Source: Ignavibacteria bacterium UBA7675
Lineage (GTDB): Bacteria; Bacteroidota; Ignavibacteria; Kapaibacteriales; UB7675
Assembly: GCA_002483085.1 (NCBI GenBank)
Contig: DLHF01000033.1
Location: forward strand, 11,164-75,163
Reading direction: 5' to 3'
DNA length: 64,000 nucleotides
Shown here piece after piece: positions 43,357 through 52,266 of this stretch (position 1 is the first letter of the stretch; the number at the start of each line of letters is the position of its first letter). The position numbers and the translations under genes were made by a program. The notes under the pieces are model-generated. The model was not told the DNA's origin. It made no database searches and saw nothing but the letters and a program-made list of their open reading frames with translations.

Positions 43357-43971
43357 TCAGCCTTTACCAACCGCCCCCCGGCTACGGCACAGCTCAGCAA
43401 TACGCTCTTTTGCGCTGCTCCATTCACTGCTGATAATGCTGTAGCAAACTGAATGCCGGTGGGAACCATTGTCGCGTATCATGTCATTGCGAAATAGACC
43501 CTCGTACTGCCCGCCGATGTTTTCGATGGCCTTTCGCGAGCGCGTATTGTTCTCGTCGGTGCGAAACTGCACACGCACGCTGTGCAGGTGCTCGAAGCAG
43601 AAAGTGAGAAGAAGAAGTTTACACTCTGGATTCACAGCACCCGCCCAGTAGTCGGGATGCAGCCATGTCCACCCGATTTCGAGCTTTTTATGCCGGGGCT
43701 GTATGTCCATGAGCCTTGTACTGCCGATAATCCGGCGGTCGCATTTGTGGTATATGACAAAAGGATACTGCGCCCCCCTTTCCCGCTCGGTTATTGCCTC
43801 GCTACATACTTCGGCAAAGCGAGCCGTATCGCTGCCGTCGAGGATATAAAACTCCCATATGCGCCTGTCCTTTGCCACCTGCCCAAGCTCGGGAAAGTGT
43901 TCGCTGCAAAGCGGTAGTAGCTCAATAGTATCCCCTACCAACGATAGAGAATCTGGTATCCAGTTGTTCAT
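43357..43971 (-). CDS. GNAT acetyltransferase, RimJ/RimL-like
   Basis: 204 residues. RimJ/L pattern: an N-terminal LSLVGDTIELLPLCSEHFPE strand, RRIIGSTRLMDIQ, the KKLEIGWTWLHPDYWAGAVN segment (EIGWTWLHPxYWG is the family signature) and VRVQFRTDENNTRSRKAIEN with the acetyl-CoA/Asn-x-R-S region, then GGQYEGLFRNDMI. Close relatives acetylate ribosomal protein N-termini or small molecules; the substrate cannot be read. Stand-alone gene, flanked by long gaps. Confidence 0.85.
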   Translation of the reverse strand: MNNWIPDSLSLVGDTIELLPLCSEHFPELGQVAKDRRIWEFYILDGSDTARFAEVCSEAITERERGAQYPFVIYHKCDRRIIGSTRLMDIQPRHKKLEIGWTWLHPDYWAGAVNPECKLLLLTFCFEHLHSVRVQFRTDENNTRSRKAIENIGGQYEGLFRNDMIRDNGSHRHSVCYSIISSEWSSAKERIAELCRSRGAVGKG

Positions 43972-44405
43972 AGAATGTCACTCATGGAAAAACACATCAG
44001 TTATCAAAAGTCAGTTGCAAAATTTCCAACACTTCCGCACAATATATCGTCAAAGATTTGTATCTTTCGCAGTACCTTTGAGCACAGCGCCAGACATGCG
44101 AGGCACAGAAGGTACCGAGCCTTCATCCAGTACCAGAGCGGTAACAACAACACAATGCGGGATATTTTGTTGTACCAAGTAAAAATACATTCTATCAACA
44201 GTCGAAACCAATGGCGGAAATGCGCTGTTAAAGCATCGGTATAATCAGCCGATACACGGTATTAGCCTATTGTAGCAATAATACCAGGAAGAATTCTGGC
44301 GTAGCGGAACAGAAATAAAACCATGAATAACACGGGAAAAGATTCTGTAGCGCTTCTTCATACCGCAGCAACATTGCCGTTTGTATTAGCTATCGCTGTG
44401 AAACT
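43972..44405. other. Intergenic region, nothing firm
   Basis: 434 bp between divergent genes. TACCTTTG at 44073-44080 fits the -7 consensus on the plus strand but has no TTTG at the right distance and is about 330 nt from the next start. No repeat copy or RNA recognised. Confidence 0.4.
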
Positions 44406-46598
44406 ATGGACAACCTATCTACAATGAACGACAGTACTCTTGCAGCTACGGAGGAGCGAGTACACGAGCTCAACACTCAGGCCTGGGAGCTGCGCAAGAG
44501 TAATACGCAGCGCGCCCGCCAGTTGGCCGAGGAGAGTCTTGCACTGAGCAAAACGCTCATCGAGACAAATGGTGAATCGCCTGTATACAAGCAGGAGCTT
44601 GCTACAGCACTGCTCATCCTGTCGATCTGCGAATTCCTGCTTTCCGGCTGGGCTCCAGCACTGCGCTGGGCAGAAGAGGCATTACAGTATTTTGAAGAAA
44701 TAGGCAACGATCAGTACAAAATATACTGTTTGGAATGTATTGTACGCGCTCACGGCACACGCGGCAACTACGTAACAGCATTGGAATTAGCTTACGAATG
44801 TCTGGATCTGGCTACCAGAATCGGCGATATCGAAGCTCGTGGAAGGGCGATGAATATACTCGGGGTGCTGTACTGGCATACCGGCGACCACAATCGGGCG
44901 CTTGGATGGTATCAGCAAAGCCTCGACCTGCTCCGGGAATCGGGCAACCGACACGAAATGAGCGAAGTGCTGAACAATCTCGGCCTTGTCTATACCTCTC
45001 TTGGCGATGAGAACAAGGCGTTTGAATACTGCCTTTCGGGTCTGCTTACCAAGAAGGAACTCGAAGATAAGCTGGGAGAAAGTCATGCTCTGCTGAATAT
45101 CGGCAACCTCTATATGGGCCGCAAAGAGCCCGACAGAGCCCTGGCCCACTATCTGGAGTGTCTGTATATCCAAGAGGAGCTCGGCGATAAAGACGGAAGA
45201 GCACATACACTTACCAACCTCAGCCAGGTTCACTTGGACCTCGGCGACTACGGTAAAGCACTCGAATACGCCAGTATGTGCATAGACCTCGCCCACGAGA
45301 CCGGGAACCGCCGGGTGGAGTCATATGCCCTTGCAACATTTGCAATACTGTACGAAAAACAAGGCCAGAATGAGCAGGCTATAGACGCTCATATGCAAAG
45401 CCTAGCAATACGGCGTGGGATGGGATACCGCCAGGGCGAAATCACTTCCCTTCTGGCATTAGGTACGCTCTATACCAAGTTGAACAATATCGAAAAAGCT
45501 GCGCTCTATCTCATGGAAGCGCTCTCCATTGCCGAAGACCTGGAAACGAAAAACCGCATGTACGAAGCACATGAGCGGCTCGCCGAAATGTATGAGCAAA
45601 GCGGCAATAGCAGGCATGCTCTCAGACACCACAAATTGTTTGCAGCTCTGCAAGCAGAAGTGTTTACGGAGCAGTCGTCTACACAGCTAAGAAACCTACA
45701 GGTGCTGTACGAGATGGAGCAGGCTACTAAAGAAGCGGAAATCTATAGATTAGAGAATATCGAGCTCGCTGCTGCAAACCGCGAGATTAGCCAGCAGAAA
45801 AGAGAGCTTGAGAGACAGGCACAAAACATCGAAAATTTTAATAGAGAGCTCCAAAGAAAAAATACAGCATTAGAGCGAATGAGCCATGAGAAGGATGAAT
45901 TTTTCAATATTGCTGTGCATGGGCTCAATACGCCGATTTCGATTATTATGCTCGCAGTCTCAATGATCCGAAACAGCCGCGACCATCTTTCAGCAGAAGA
46001 AATAGAGACAAATCTCGGCTATATCGAGTCGACGCTGTGGCGCATGGAAGATACAGTGCGGAAACTGCTGCGGAGCAATGCTATCGAGTCGACGCCGCTG
46101 GCTCCGCACTTCAAACCAGTGGATATACAGCTTGTGGCAGAGCAAGTGGCCGAAGAATATCAAAGCAGAACAGAGCTAAAAAAGCTACATCTGGTTGTTG
46201 AGGCTCCATCGAGTGATGTCATAGCTTTGGCCGATCCCATAATGATCCGGGAGATCATCGATCACCTTATCTCTAATGCAGTAAAATTTTCTCCGCATGG
46301 CGCAAATGTGTACATCCATATTAGCGAACATATGGAAGAACAATCTCGCCACCAGCTACGTGGCAGAACGGTGAGGATTACCGTCCGCGACGAAGGACCG
46401 GGTATCAGCAAACAAGATATGGCTCGGCTGTTCGGTAGATTTGAACGCTTATCGGCTCAGCCAACCGGCGACGAGCATTCGCTTGGCCTCGGCCTGTCGA
46501 TTGTAAAAAGACTCGCGGAAAGTATGCAGGGCTCTGTCTGGTACGAATATGCAGAGCCTGGCGCTACGTTTGTTGTCGAGCTCCCGGCAGCAGAGTAA
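44406..46598 (+). CDS. TPR-repeat sensor histidine kinase with atypical H-box
   Basis: 730 residues, no membrane segment. About nine tetratricopeptide repeats (about 15-430, for example ARGRAMNILGVLYWHTGDHN and ALLNIGNLYMGRKEPDRALA) form the sensor. A coiled coil (about 430-495) leads to the kinase core. The H-box reads FFNIAVHGLNTPISII, with His 505 followed by Gly where nearly all HisKA kinases have Asp or Glu. N-box DHLISNAVKFSP, G1 VRDEGPGISKQDM, F-box LFGRF and G2 LGLGLSIVKRL look normal, so ATP binding should be intact. The acidic residue after His is the catalytic base, so autophosphorylation may be impaired. Orphan gene; the last 14 nt spacer faces a convergent gene. Confidence 0.9.
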   Translation: MDNLSTMNDSTLAATEERVHELNTQAWELRKSNTQRARQLAEESLALSKTLIETNGESPVYKQELATALLILSICEFLLSGWAPALRWAEEALQYFEEIGNDQYKIYCLECIVRAHGTRGNYVTALELAYECLDLATRIGDIEARGRAMNILGVLYWHTGDHNRALGWYQQSLDLLRESGNRHEMSEVLNNLGLVYTSLGDENKAFEYCLSGLLTKKELEDKLGESHALLNIGNLYMGRKEPDRALAHYLECLYIQEELGDKDGRAHTLTNLSQVHLDLGDYGKALEYASMCIDLAHETGNRRVESYALATFAILYEKQGQNEQAIDAHMQSLAIRRGMGYRQGEITSLLALGTLYTKLNNIEKAALYLMEALSIAEDLETKNRMYEAHERLAEMYEQSGNSRHALRHHKLFAALQAEVFTEQSSTQLRNLQVLYEMEQATKEAEIYRLENIELAAANREISQQKRELERQAQNIENFNRELQRKNTALERMSHEKDEFFNIAVHGLNTPISIIMLAVSMIRNSRDHLSAEEIETNLGYIESTLWRMEDTVRKLLRSNAIESTPLAPHFKPVDIQLVAEQVAEEYQSRTELKKLHLVVEAPSSDVIALADPIMIREIIDHLISNAVKFSPHGANVYIHISEHMEEQSRHQLRGRTVRITVRDEGPGISKQDMARLFGRFERLSAQPTGDEHSLGLGLSIVKRLAESMQGSVWYEYAEPGATFVVELPAAE

Positions 46599-46611
46599 AA
46601 GTCTCGCATTA

Positions 46612-47727
46612 TTATTGCCTTATCACAACCGACCGGGTAAGCACCTGTTCCCCAAAATGAATCTGTACCGTGTACATCCCTGTAGTAAAGCCAGTACAGG
46701 GTATCGCTACAGTGCCACCACGCGTAGAGGTGCGGTACACTTCCCTTCCCAACACATCGTACAACCCAATAACAGCAGAATCCGGCACCGCGATCTGGAG
46801 TATATCGGTAGCAGGATTGGGCGCGATGGCAACAGATAAGGCCGTTGTTTCAGCAACATCAGTCTGAACACTTGCCAAGCCAAAAAATTTCAGAATCGAG
46901 AGCGATGTTGGATAGACACCATTAGACCACGAGTGCTCCATGCCCTGAATCCGAATAATCGAAACCTCGTAGGGCTCCTCACAAAAAACAAGATTGTCCA
47001 CATTTTCCATCACAGGTACAACCTTGCTATAGGTATGCACATTGCATACACGCGAGAACAGAAACAGCGGATATTCCCCGTAATCGTTTGGCGTGTTGTC
47101 CTCGTCGATATACGACACAATGTTGTCGGCTGTACCATGAGTGTGCATCACCGGCAGATTGGGAATGTTACCAGTAGCAGCAAGCTGTGCTACATACGCT
47201 TCATTCCCCCACATATGAGCCGATACCGGAGCAATGGCCTGCACCGTCCCGGGCGACATCACCGCAAGGCCATAGCTCATAAAACCTCCGCTCGAAAATC
47301 CTGTAGCATACACGTGCGATTTGTCTATGGCATACTCGTCGAACACGTAGTCGATAATATCATGGGTAAAAAGCACGTCGTCGGGCGCATCGTCGGCTCC
47401 TACACCGCCATGCCCCGGCTGGTCGTCCACATAGGCATTCCACTGCACTACATTGTTGATACGCACAGCCTGCGGATAGACCACGACAAAATTGTACTCA
47501 TCGGCAAGATCGCTGAATCCCGTAGTGTTTCTGATAAATTCAGAAGCCCCGCCTGCACCGTGGTAGCACAACAGCAGTGGCAATCCAGTTTCGGGCATAG
47601 CGGCGGGAAGATGGAGCAGAAATGTGCGCTCTACACCGCCACTTACCAGCGTTACAGTCCGCTCCTGCTGGGCGAACATTTGCGTGCTGATAGCGGCTAC
47701 GAGTGCAAAAGAAAAAAGCAATTTCAT
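46612..47727 (-). CDS. Secreted PHB-depolymerase/feruloyl-esterase-like hydrolase with T9SS sorting domain
   Basis: 371 residues. Signal peptide MKLLFSFALVAAISTQMFAQ. The alpha/beta-hydrolase domain (about 25-285) is LpqC/polyhydroxybutyrate-depolymerase-like: RTFLLHLPAAMP, LLLCYHGAGG (oxyanion HG), the nucleophile elbow GFSSGG (Ser 145) and a late GMEHSWSNG with the catalytic His. The C-terminal 75 residues are a T9SS type A domain (IAPNPATDILQI ... GLYDVLGREVY ... GMYTVQIHFGE ... SVVIRQ). It probably hydrolyses an ester polymer or plant ester outside the cell; the exact substrate is unknown. GGAGAGG ribosome site before the ATG. Confidence 0.88.
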   Translation of the reverse strand: MKLLFSFALVAAISTQMFAQQERTVTLVSGGVERTFLLHLPAAMPETGLPLLLCYHGAGGASEFIRNTTGFSDLADEYNFVVVYPQAVRINNVVQWNAYVDDQPGHGGVGADDAPDDVLFTHDIIDYVFDEYAIDKSHVYATGFSSGGFMSYGLAVMSPGTVQAIAPVSAHMWGNEAYVAQLAATGNIPNLPVMHTHGTADNIVSYIDEDNTPNDYGEYPLFLFSRVCNVHTYSKVVPVMENVDNLVFCEEPYEVSIIRIQGMEHSWSNGVYPTSLSILKFFGLASVQTDVAETTALSVAIAPNPATDILQIAVPDSAVIGLYDVLGREVYRTSTRGGTVAIPCTGFTTGMYTVQIHFGEQVLTRSVVIRQ

Positions 47728-47786
47728 ATCCTCTCCAGTTTATAGTATCGCTGAAATTATAAACGCATTATTATGGAATATCTCTA

Positions 47787-47859
47787 TGGCACGGGCGTCG
47801 CTGGCCGGAGACGCCCATCCGGGCGTCTCTACGGGGCGTCGCTGTCACCGGTCGCACAC
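47787..47859 (+). repeat. Dispersed intergenic module X, copy 3, with embedded palindrome
   Basis: Starts TGGCACGGGCGTCGC, holds GAGACGCCC..GGGCGTCTC (related to the 8381-8429 hairpin), then the exact core CGCTGTCACCGGTCGCA. Continues with CCCGCTTCGTGGTGCCCGGC, also seen after module X copy 4. Confidence 0.7.
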
Positions 47860-47906
47860 CCGCTTCGTGGTGCCCGGCCTGTAGCCGCCTCGCCTGTTCT
47901 CGCTTA

Positions 47907-48326
47907 TCAGAATATTCGCTTTTCTATGGCTTCTACTGCCGCCCTGATGCCAAGAGGAAATGGCACTTTCTGTCCATGGGTAAAGTCATACACCACAACT
48001 ACGTCCTGCGCTTCGGCGGCGAGATCGCCATTGCCATCAACAATACTGTGCTGAAGGCCAAAGCTGCTATTCTTAATAAACTCCATACGCGTCTGCACCC
48101 GGATCGCACCGGGATAATGCAGAGGTTTGCGGAACTGGCAGGCAGTCGAAGCCAGAATAGGACCAATATTGGTTTGAGCAAAAAGCTGTGTCAGCCCAAT
48201 CGTTTCCCAATACCGCACACGGGCAGCCTGAATGTACTTGAAAAACATCACATTGTTCACGTGACCAAACAGATCGAGCTCGCTCCAGTCGATCCGAATC
48301 TCTACAGTTACCGGATAATCGGCCAT
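47907..48326 (-). CDS. Acyl-CoA thioesterase, 4HBT hotdog fold (YbgC-like)
   Basis: 139 residues from the ATG at 48326 (MADYPVTVEIRIDWSELDLF); the frame is open upstream but the hotdog family starts here. Signature WSELDLFGHVNNVMFFKYIQ (D-x-x-GHVNN) carries the catalytic Asp, followed by ARVRYWETIGL. Such enzymes hydrolyse short- or medium-chain acyl-CoA or 4-hydroxybenzoyl-CoA. A TACTTTTG -7-like box lies on the minus strand at 48408-48415, 80 nt upstream, but lacks a good -33 element. The gene is followed by module X copy 3. Confidence 0.87.
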   Translation of the reverse strand: MADYPVTVEIRIDWSELDLFGHVNNVMFFKYIQAARVRYWETIGLTQLFAQTNIGPILASTACQFRKPLHYPGAIRVQTRMEFIKNSSFGLQHSIVDGNGDLAAEAQDVVVVYDFTHGQKVPFPLGIRAAVEAIEKRIF

Positions 48327-48467
48327 AAGACTCGCGGAATAGACAGATAAGTTTAAACAGATGAGTTTAGTACAGAATAATTCTCGGATACATTTGCCGA
48401 AAGCGTACAAAAGTACAGCTTTGCCGAACAACTACCAGTAGAAGCTATGGGCGTACCTCCACACAAC

Positions 48468-48498
48468 AAAAAACCCGGCTCGTAGAAGAACCGGGTTT
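48468..48498 (-). terminator. Intrinsic terminator of the 48526-51189 gene
   Basis: AAACCCGG (minus strand) pairs with CCGGGTTT over a 12-nt loop, followed by a T-run (TTTTTT then GTTGTGTGG). It lies about 28 nt past the stop. The reverse direction also has a short T-run, so it may work both ways. Confidence 0.75.
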
Positions 48499-48525
48499 GT
48501 GCGTATATCCCAAACTAATCAGCTA

Positions 48526-51189
48526 TCAGCGCACGACAAGCAGAGGCATGGTAAGCACACCGCTATCAGAGGAAAGACGCAGATAGTAAGTGCCTACAGC
48601 CAGTGTACTGGTATCATAGCGAGCGGAGTATTCGCGCGGCTGGCGATACCCTTCATCAACAACGCCCACCTTCTGCCCCATCGCATCGTAAATTTCCAAG
48701 CGAACTACAGCGGCATCGTGCACCTGGTAGGTGACTGAAATTTCTCCCGACGCCGGATTGGGGCGGCTTGCAAGCGAGCCAAAGGAAGCGGAAACCGATT
48801 GCCCATTCCGCTGTTCTTCCACCGATGTAGGCAAAGCTGCGGGCTGGCCGGGAGCGTGGAAGGCGGCAAGGCGTATGTAGGTTGATGTCGTCGAGCTTTC
48901 TTCAGCTACACCGTTGGTATAGGTGACAATCTCCAGATCGGCAGCAGCCAACACAGTTCGTGCAAGCTGGCTGGAAGCTTCCTGTATCTGGCTGGCAATC
49001 TGCGGCTGATCATCGGGCGGGTCGGCAATGTACACACTCCAATCAGATATGTTGTTAAGCAGAGTATTGGCATCCCAGTTCTCCAACGGATAGTGGTTGG
49101 GCACGGGTTGTGATTGCTGCGGATGCCAAGGCACAACATCCATTGAGCAGACCACAATATGCCCAGTGCTGTTCACACCTATCATACAGCTCATGTCGAA
49201 AAGATCGCCAGTTGCGGCACTCCACTGTGTGCTGCAAATGTCCTCAAGATTCGCAGCATTACCGTTCAGGTCCGTCACCTTCATATACACTTTGCGAATC
49301 AACAGAGCCAGATGGTGTGAGTCGAATACCCAGTTGGCATATACCGGGGAGTCAAACTTTTTCTGATAGAAAGCAGCTCCGATTGCAAGCTCAGCCACGC
49401 GAGTACCCTGTGTAGGCGGAGTCTGCGTAGAAGCATAGTTGTCATAGCGGTTGCCATGCCACACACCAAATGGACCGTAATTGCAGTTGGTATAACAGTT
49501 AAAGCAGGTAATGCTTTGGTTTTCTTCCAGATCGTTGAGGTCATCCTCGTGGCCAGTGTACACGGCACCTGCTGGCGCAAGATTTCCAACTCCAGACCAC
49601 GAAGGTTTCATCGTATGAGTAAGGCTCGTAGCGGCTTTCCAACACATGGCATGCAGCCCCCAGTGAGGAGAAGCAGCATTAGAAGTGCGGCAGGGTGTGT
49701 CGAACCACGGCGACATCTCTGTAGTGTAGTTGCAATCGGCAGTTGTCATATTACCATTTTCCACACCAACCTGAATAGAACCACCAGCGCACGCTGCGCG
49801 GAGCGGCATGCCAATTGCCGGACCTTCAAAAGCAATGCGGTTGGAGACAGTCGTAGCATCAGAGTTCAACACTGCGAGGTAGTACTCCTGCACCTTATCG
49901 CTGGCGGCAACCACGGGAAATCGCGTAGAAAAGCTCAGCCCGCTTTTGTTCACCTCTGCAAGACCGCCATCGGTAGCCCCAACGACAATCACATCACAAC
50001 CGCAAATAATAACATGATGTGCCACATCGCGCCCGGAAGCGCTCATGATTGTGCCACTTTGCACAGCCGTAGCGTCGGAGTTCAAGCGCAGAATGTAGGC
50101 GTCGGCCATTCCTTCGCGCTGCCCCTCCGCAGGGAACGATGAAGATTTTGTAGAACCAGCTACATACAAGCGCCCTCCACAGGGGACAGCCGACGCATCG
50201 GCAAGAGCTACACTATAGCCCACATCATCGTTCTCGCCTGCTACGATTGTGGTAGAGACAACTTCTGTTCCCGCTTCGTTCAGACGGGTAATAATAATAT
50301 CGGCACCCGAGTTGCTAGCGCCATCAGTCATGGTATTAAATGCCGTGCTAACTGCTACAATACCATTGCCCTCGTCCGCAACAGCCTCATAGTCGTGGTA
50401 ATACGGGCCAAAGGTCATCTTCACTGTAATAGTCACAGTTTCAGTTTCAGACACTATTCCGCTCAGGTCCAGCACCGGCTCGTTGTTGTCGAGCGCAAAA
50501 GGCACATAGACAATTTCGCCGCCGCCAACGGCAACACGTGCAGCATGAAGCTGAACAACGCGACCCGATGTTAGAGTGATGGAGATATCACCAGTGCTCT
50601 CATCCAGCGATGTGCCGTCGATATCGCTAAAGCTCAGCCGGATTGCCGCTGTGGTAGAGCCAGCCTCTACTTCATACGTACCAATAAGCTGGCGCCCACT
50701 TACCTCAAATCGCGCCGATACGCCTTCGTACATACTGCTTGCCGATACGTAGCCATAGTTGTCAATATTTGTCGGCAGCGTACTGCCGCTTCCACCCAAA
50801 TAATGCGTGTGGCTTGCCAGTGTATTGCCCGCAGAAAAAGCAGCAGCATTCGCATCTACATGCGAGATTGTCGTAAAGCTGTTAGCTCCACCGTTGTAAC
50901 CGCGCAAAGCCAAGCCAATTTCGCCATTGTTGTAAAAGTACACCGTATTGCCGGTGGGGCCAGGTGCAACAAAGTTCACCGACGACGACAGTTGGCCATC
51001 ATTGTCGATAATAGGTACGGTAAAACCGCCGCCGAGATTAACCACTTTGTCCGAGCCGAAGTCGATGGCGTAGCTGTTCGTGGTAGCGCTGAGCATACAG
51101 GCGCTCAACGCGGCAACCATGGCAAACTTCGATAAAACATGCCGGGTACGCGAAAGGCGATACGTCCTTGTTGGTGCATTCTTGTCCAT
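48526..51189 (-). CDS. T9SS-exported SBBP beta-propeller surface protein
   Basis: 887 residues from the ATG at 51189, with GGAGA upstream. Signal peptide MDKNAPTRTYRLSRTR-HVLSKFAMVAALSACMLSA, cleaved near SYA/IDF. The N-terminal third is beta-rich and resembles the opening of 'SBBP repeat' proteins (FTVPIIDNDGQLSSSVNFV, NTVYFYNNGEIGLALRGYNG). The middle has propeller-type repeats (GENDDVGYSVALAD...RLYVAGSTKSSSFP, DAYILRLNSDAT). Then comes a Cys-rich region (NQSITCFNCYTNCNYG) and a C-terminal T9SS domain (SRPNPASGEISVTY ... GTYYLRLSSDSG ... PLLVVR). A surface or secreted role is supported; function otherwise unknown. Confidence 0.85.
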   Translation of the reverse strand: MDKNAPTRTYRLSRTRHVLSKFAMVAALSACMLSATTNSYAIDFGSDKVVNLGGGFTVPIIDNDGQLSSSVNFVAPGPTGNTVYFYNNGEIGLALRGYNGGANSFTTISHVDANAAAFSAGNTLASHTHYLGGSGSTLPTNIDNYGYVSASSMYEGVSARFEVSGRQLIGTYEVEAGSTTAAIRLSFSDIDGTSLDESTGDISITLTSGRVVQLHAARVAVGGGEIVYVPFALDNNEPVLDLSGIVSETETVTITVKMTFGPYYHDYEAVADEGNGIVAVSTAFNTMTDGASNSGADIIITRLNEAGTEVVSTTIVAGENDDVGYSVALADASAVPCGGRLYVAGSTKSSSFPAEGQREGMADAYILRLNSDATAVQSGTIMSASGRDVAHHVIICGCDVIVVGATDGGLAEVNKSGLSFSTRFPVVAASDKVQEYYLAVLNSDATTVSNRIAFEGPAIGMPLRAACAGGSIQVGVENGNMTTADCNYTTEMSPWFDTPCRTSNAASPHWGLHAMCWKAATSLTHTMKPSWSGVGNLAPAGAVYTGHEDDLNDLEENQSITCFNCYTNCNYGPFGVWHGNRYDNYASTQTPPTQGTRVAELAIGAAFYQKKFDSPVYANWVFDSHHLALLIRKVYMKVTDLNGNAANLEDICSTQWSAATGDLFDMSCMIGVNSTGHIVVCSMDVVPWHPQQSQPVPNHYPLENWDANTLLNNISDWSVYIADPPDDQPQIASQIQEASSQLARTVLAAADLEIVTYTNGVAEESSTTSTYIRLAAFHAPGQPAALPTSVEEQRNGQSVSASFGSLASRPNPASGEISVTYQVHDAAVVRLEIYDAMGQKVGVVDEGYRQPREYSARYDTSTLAVGTYYLRLSSDSGVLTMPLLVVR

Positions 51190-51480
51190 ACGTTCTCCGT
51201 AAAGTGCGGGCAATATCCATCCACCCTCGTTCCTGAAGGCAGGATGAAGACATGACATTGCCAGAGATTAAAAAATATTAATACTACCGCATACGAAGCA
51301 GGAAGGGTGTACCCCGCAAAACCTTCTCTTATCCATATACATACACACCGCGAAACTATAACTTCAAACAGGAAAGGTCAATCAGTGTTTGTCTGATATT
51401 GGCATCATCCATTCACTGATATGAGCAGAAAAAAACCGTAAAATTGCGTAAAAGTGACAAAAAACAGTACCGGTACATCG

Positions 51481-51531
51481 GTGGCACGGGCGTCTCTTAG
51501 CCGCCCGCCGCGTCGCTGTCACCGGTCGCAC
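51481..51531 (+). repeat. Dispersed intergenic module X, copy 4
   Basis: GTGGCACGGGCGTCTCTTAG, then the exact core CGCTGTCACCGGTCGCA. Followed by CCGGTTCGTGGTGTCCGGC, as at copy 3, and by core copy G about 140 nt later. Lies in a 590-bp region between minus-strand genes that holds no supportable gene. Confidence 0.75.
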
Positions 51532-51673
51532 ATCCGGTTCGTGGTGTCCGGCTGGCAGCCGCCGAGCGGATAGAGTGCACCACAGCTCAACTTTGTAGAA
51601 CACGCCTGCACACCTGCGAGCATTGCTCGAATTGGTTGGTTCTGTATCTGAAACTTCTGCGGTTGCGGCAGCA

Positions 51674-51737
51674 CACCACGCGGCAGATGTGCTGCGCGGT
51701 GCGGAGACGAAGCACGAGGCCGGAGACAAAGGCGCTC
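51674..51737 (+). repeat. Dispersed intergenic core repeat, copy G
   Basis: CACCACGCGGCAGAT then GTGCTGCGCGGTGCGGAGAC, then GAAGCACGAGGCCGGAGACAA. Together with module X copy 4 it gives a composite of about 257 bp, the longest clear example in the window. Confidence 0.8.
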
Positions 51738-51780
51738 TATCGCAGGAATACAACAAGCAGATACCACAATAGCTCTGCTA

Positions 51781-52227
51781 CTACACGCCTTTCCGCTTGT
51801 TATACTTTGTGAATTTGTGGTGTGTCTGCCCAAAACCATTTGCCGTGTAGAAGCGGTGTGTAGCTGTACGCCGGGTGCTCGATGTGACTTCTATCAATTC
51901 GTAGGGTGTCTGTGCCAGCTCGCTGTCCAGTGCATCGAGCAGCATCCTGCCAATGCCTTTGCTTCTGTGGCTGCTATGCACAACCATTTCCTGGATTTCG
52001 TACACCATTCCCATGTGGTGCAGCAATATCTGGCCATGACAGCTCAAAAAACCAACAACATCATCGCCGTGTGTAACCACCAGATAGATATTCCGCTCAG
52101 AGCTTAAATTTGCTTCGTAATACTGCCTAAACAACTCGCTGTTGATATCTGTTTCTACAAGATCGCGCACCAGACATCGAGCCGACTCTGCATCGCCTGC
52201 AACAGCCCGTCGAACAATGTATTCCAT
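51781..52227 (-). CDS. GNAT family N-acetyltransferase
   Basis: 148 residues from the ATG at 52227; an in-frame TTG two codons earlier is unlikely. GNAT core: YIVRRAVAGDAESARCLVRD at the N-terminus, NIYLVVTHGDDVVGFLSCHG, then the acetyl-CoA motif VVHSSHRSKGIGRMLLDALD and the late THRFYTANGFG strand-helix. The substrate cannot be inferred. It lies 39 nt downstream of the endonuclease/phosphatase-family gene on the same strand and could be read with it. Confidence 0.88.
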   Translation of the reverse strand: MEYIVRRAVAGDAESARCLVRDLVETDINSELFRQYYEANLSSERNIYLVVTHGDDVVGFLSCHGQILLHHMGMVYEIQEMVVHSSHRSKGIGRMLLDALDSELAQTPYELIEVTSSTRRTATHRFYTANGFGQTHHKFTKYNKRKGV

Positions 52228-52266
52228 AGACAAAAGAGTACAGGTAGAAGAATAGAGAGGAGAAAT

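Noticed and set aside
46937..47745. Plus-strand 270-codon frame opposite the T9SS hydrolase
   Set aside because: His/Arg-rich antisense shadow of a well-supported hydrolase with signal peptide, catalytic Ser and sorting domain.
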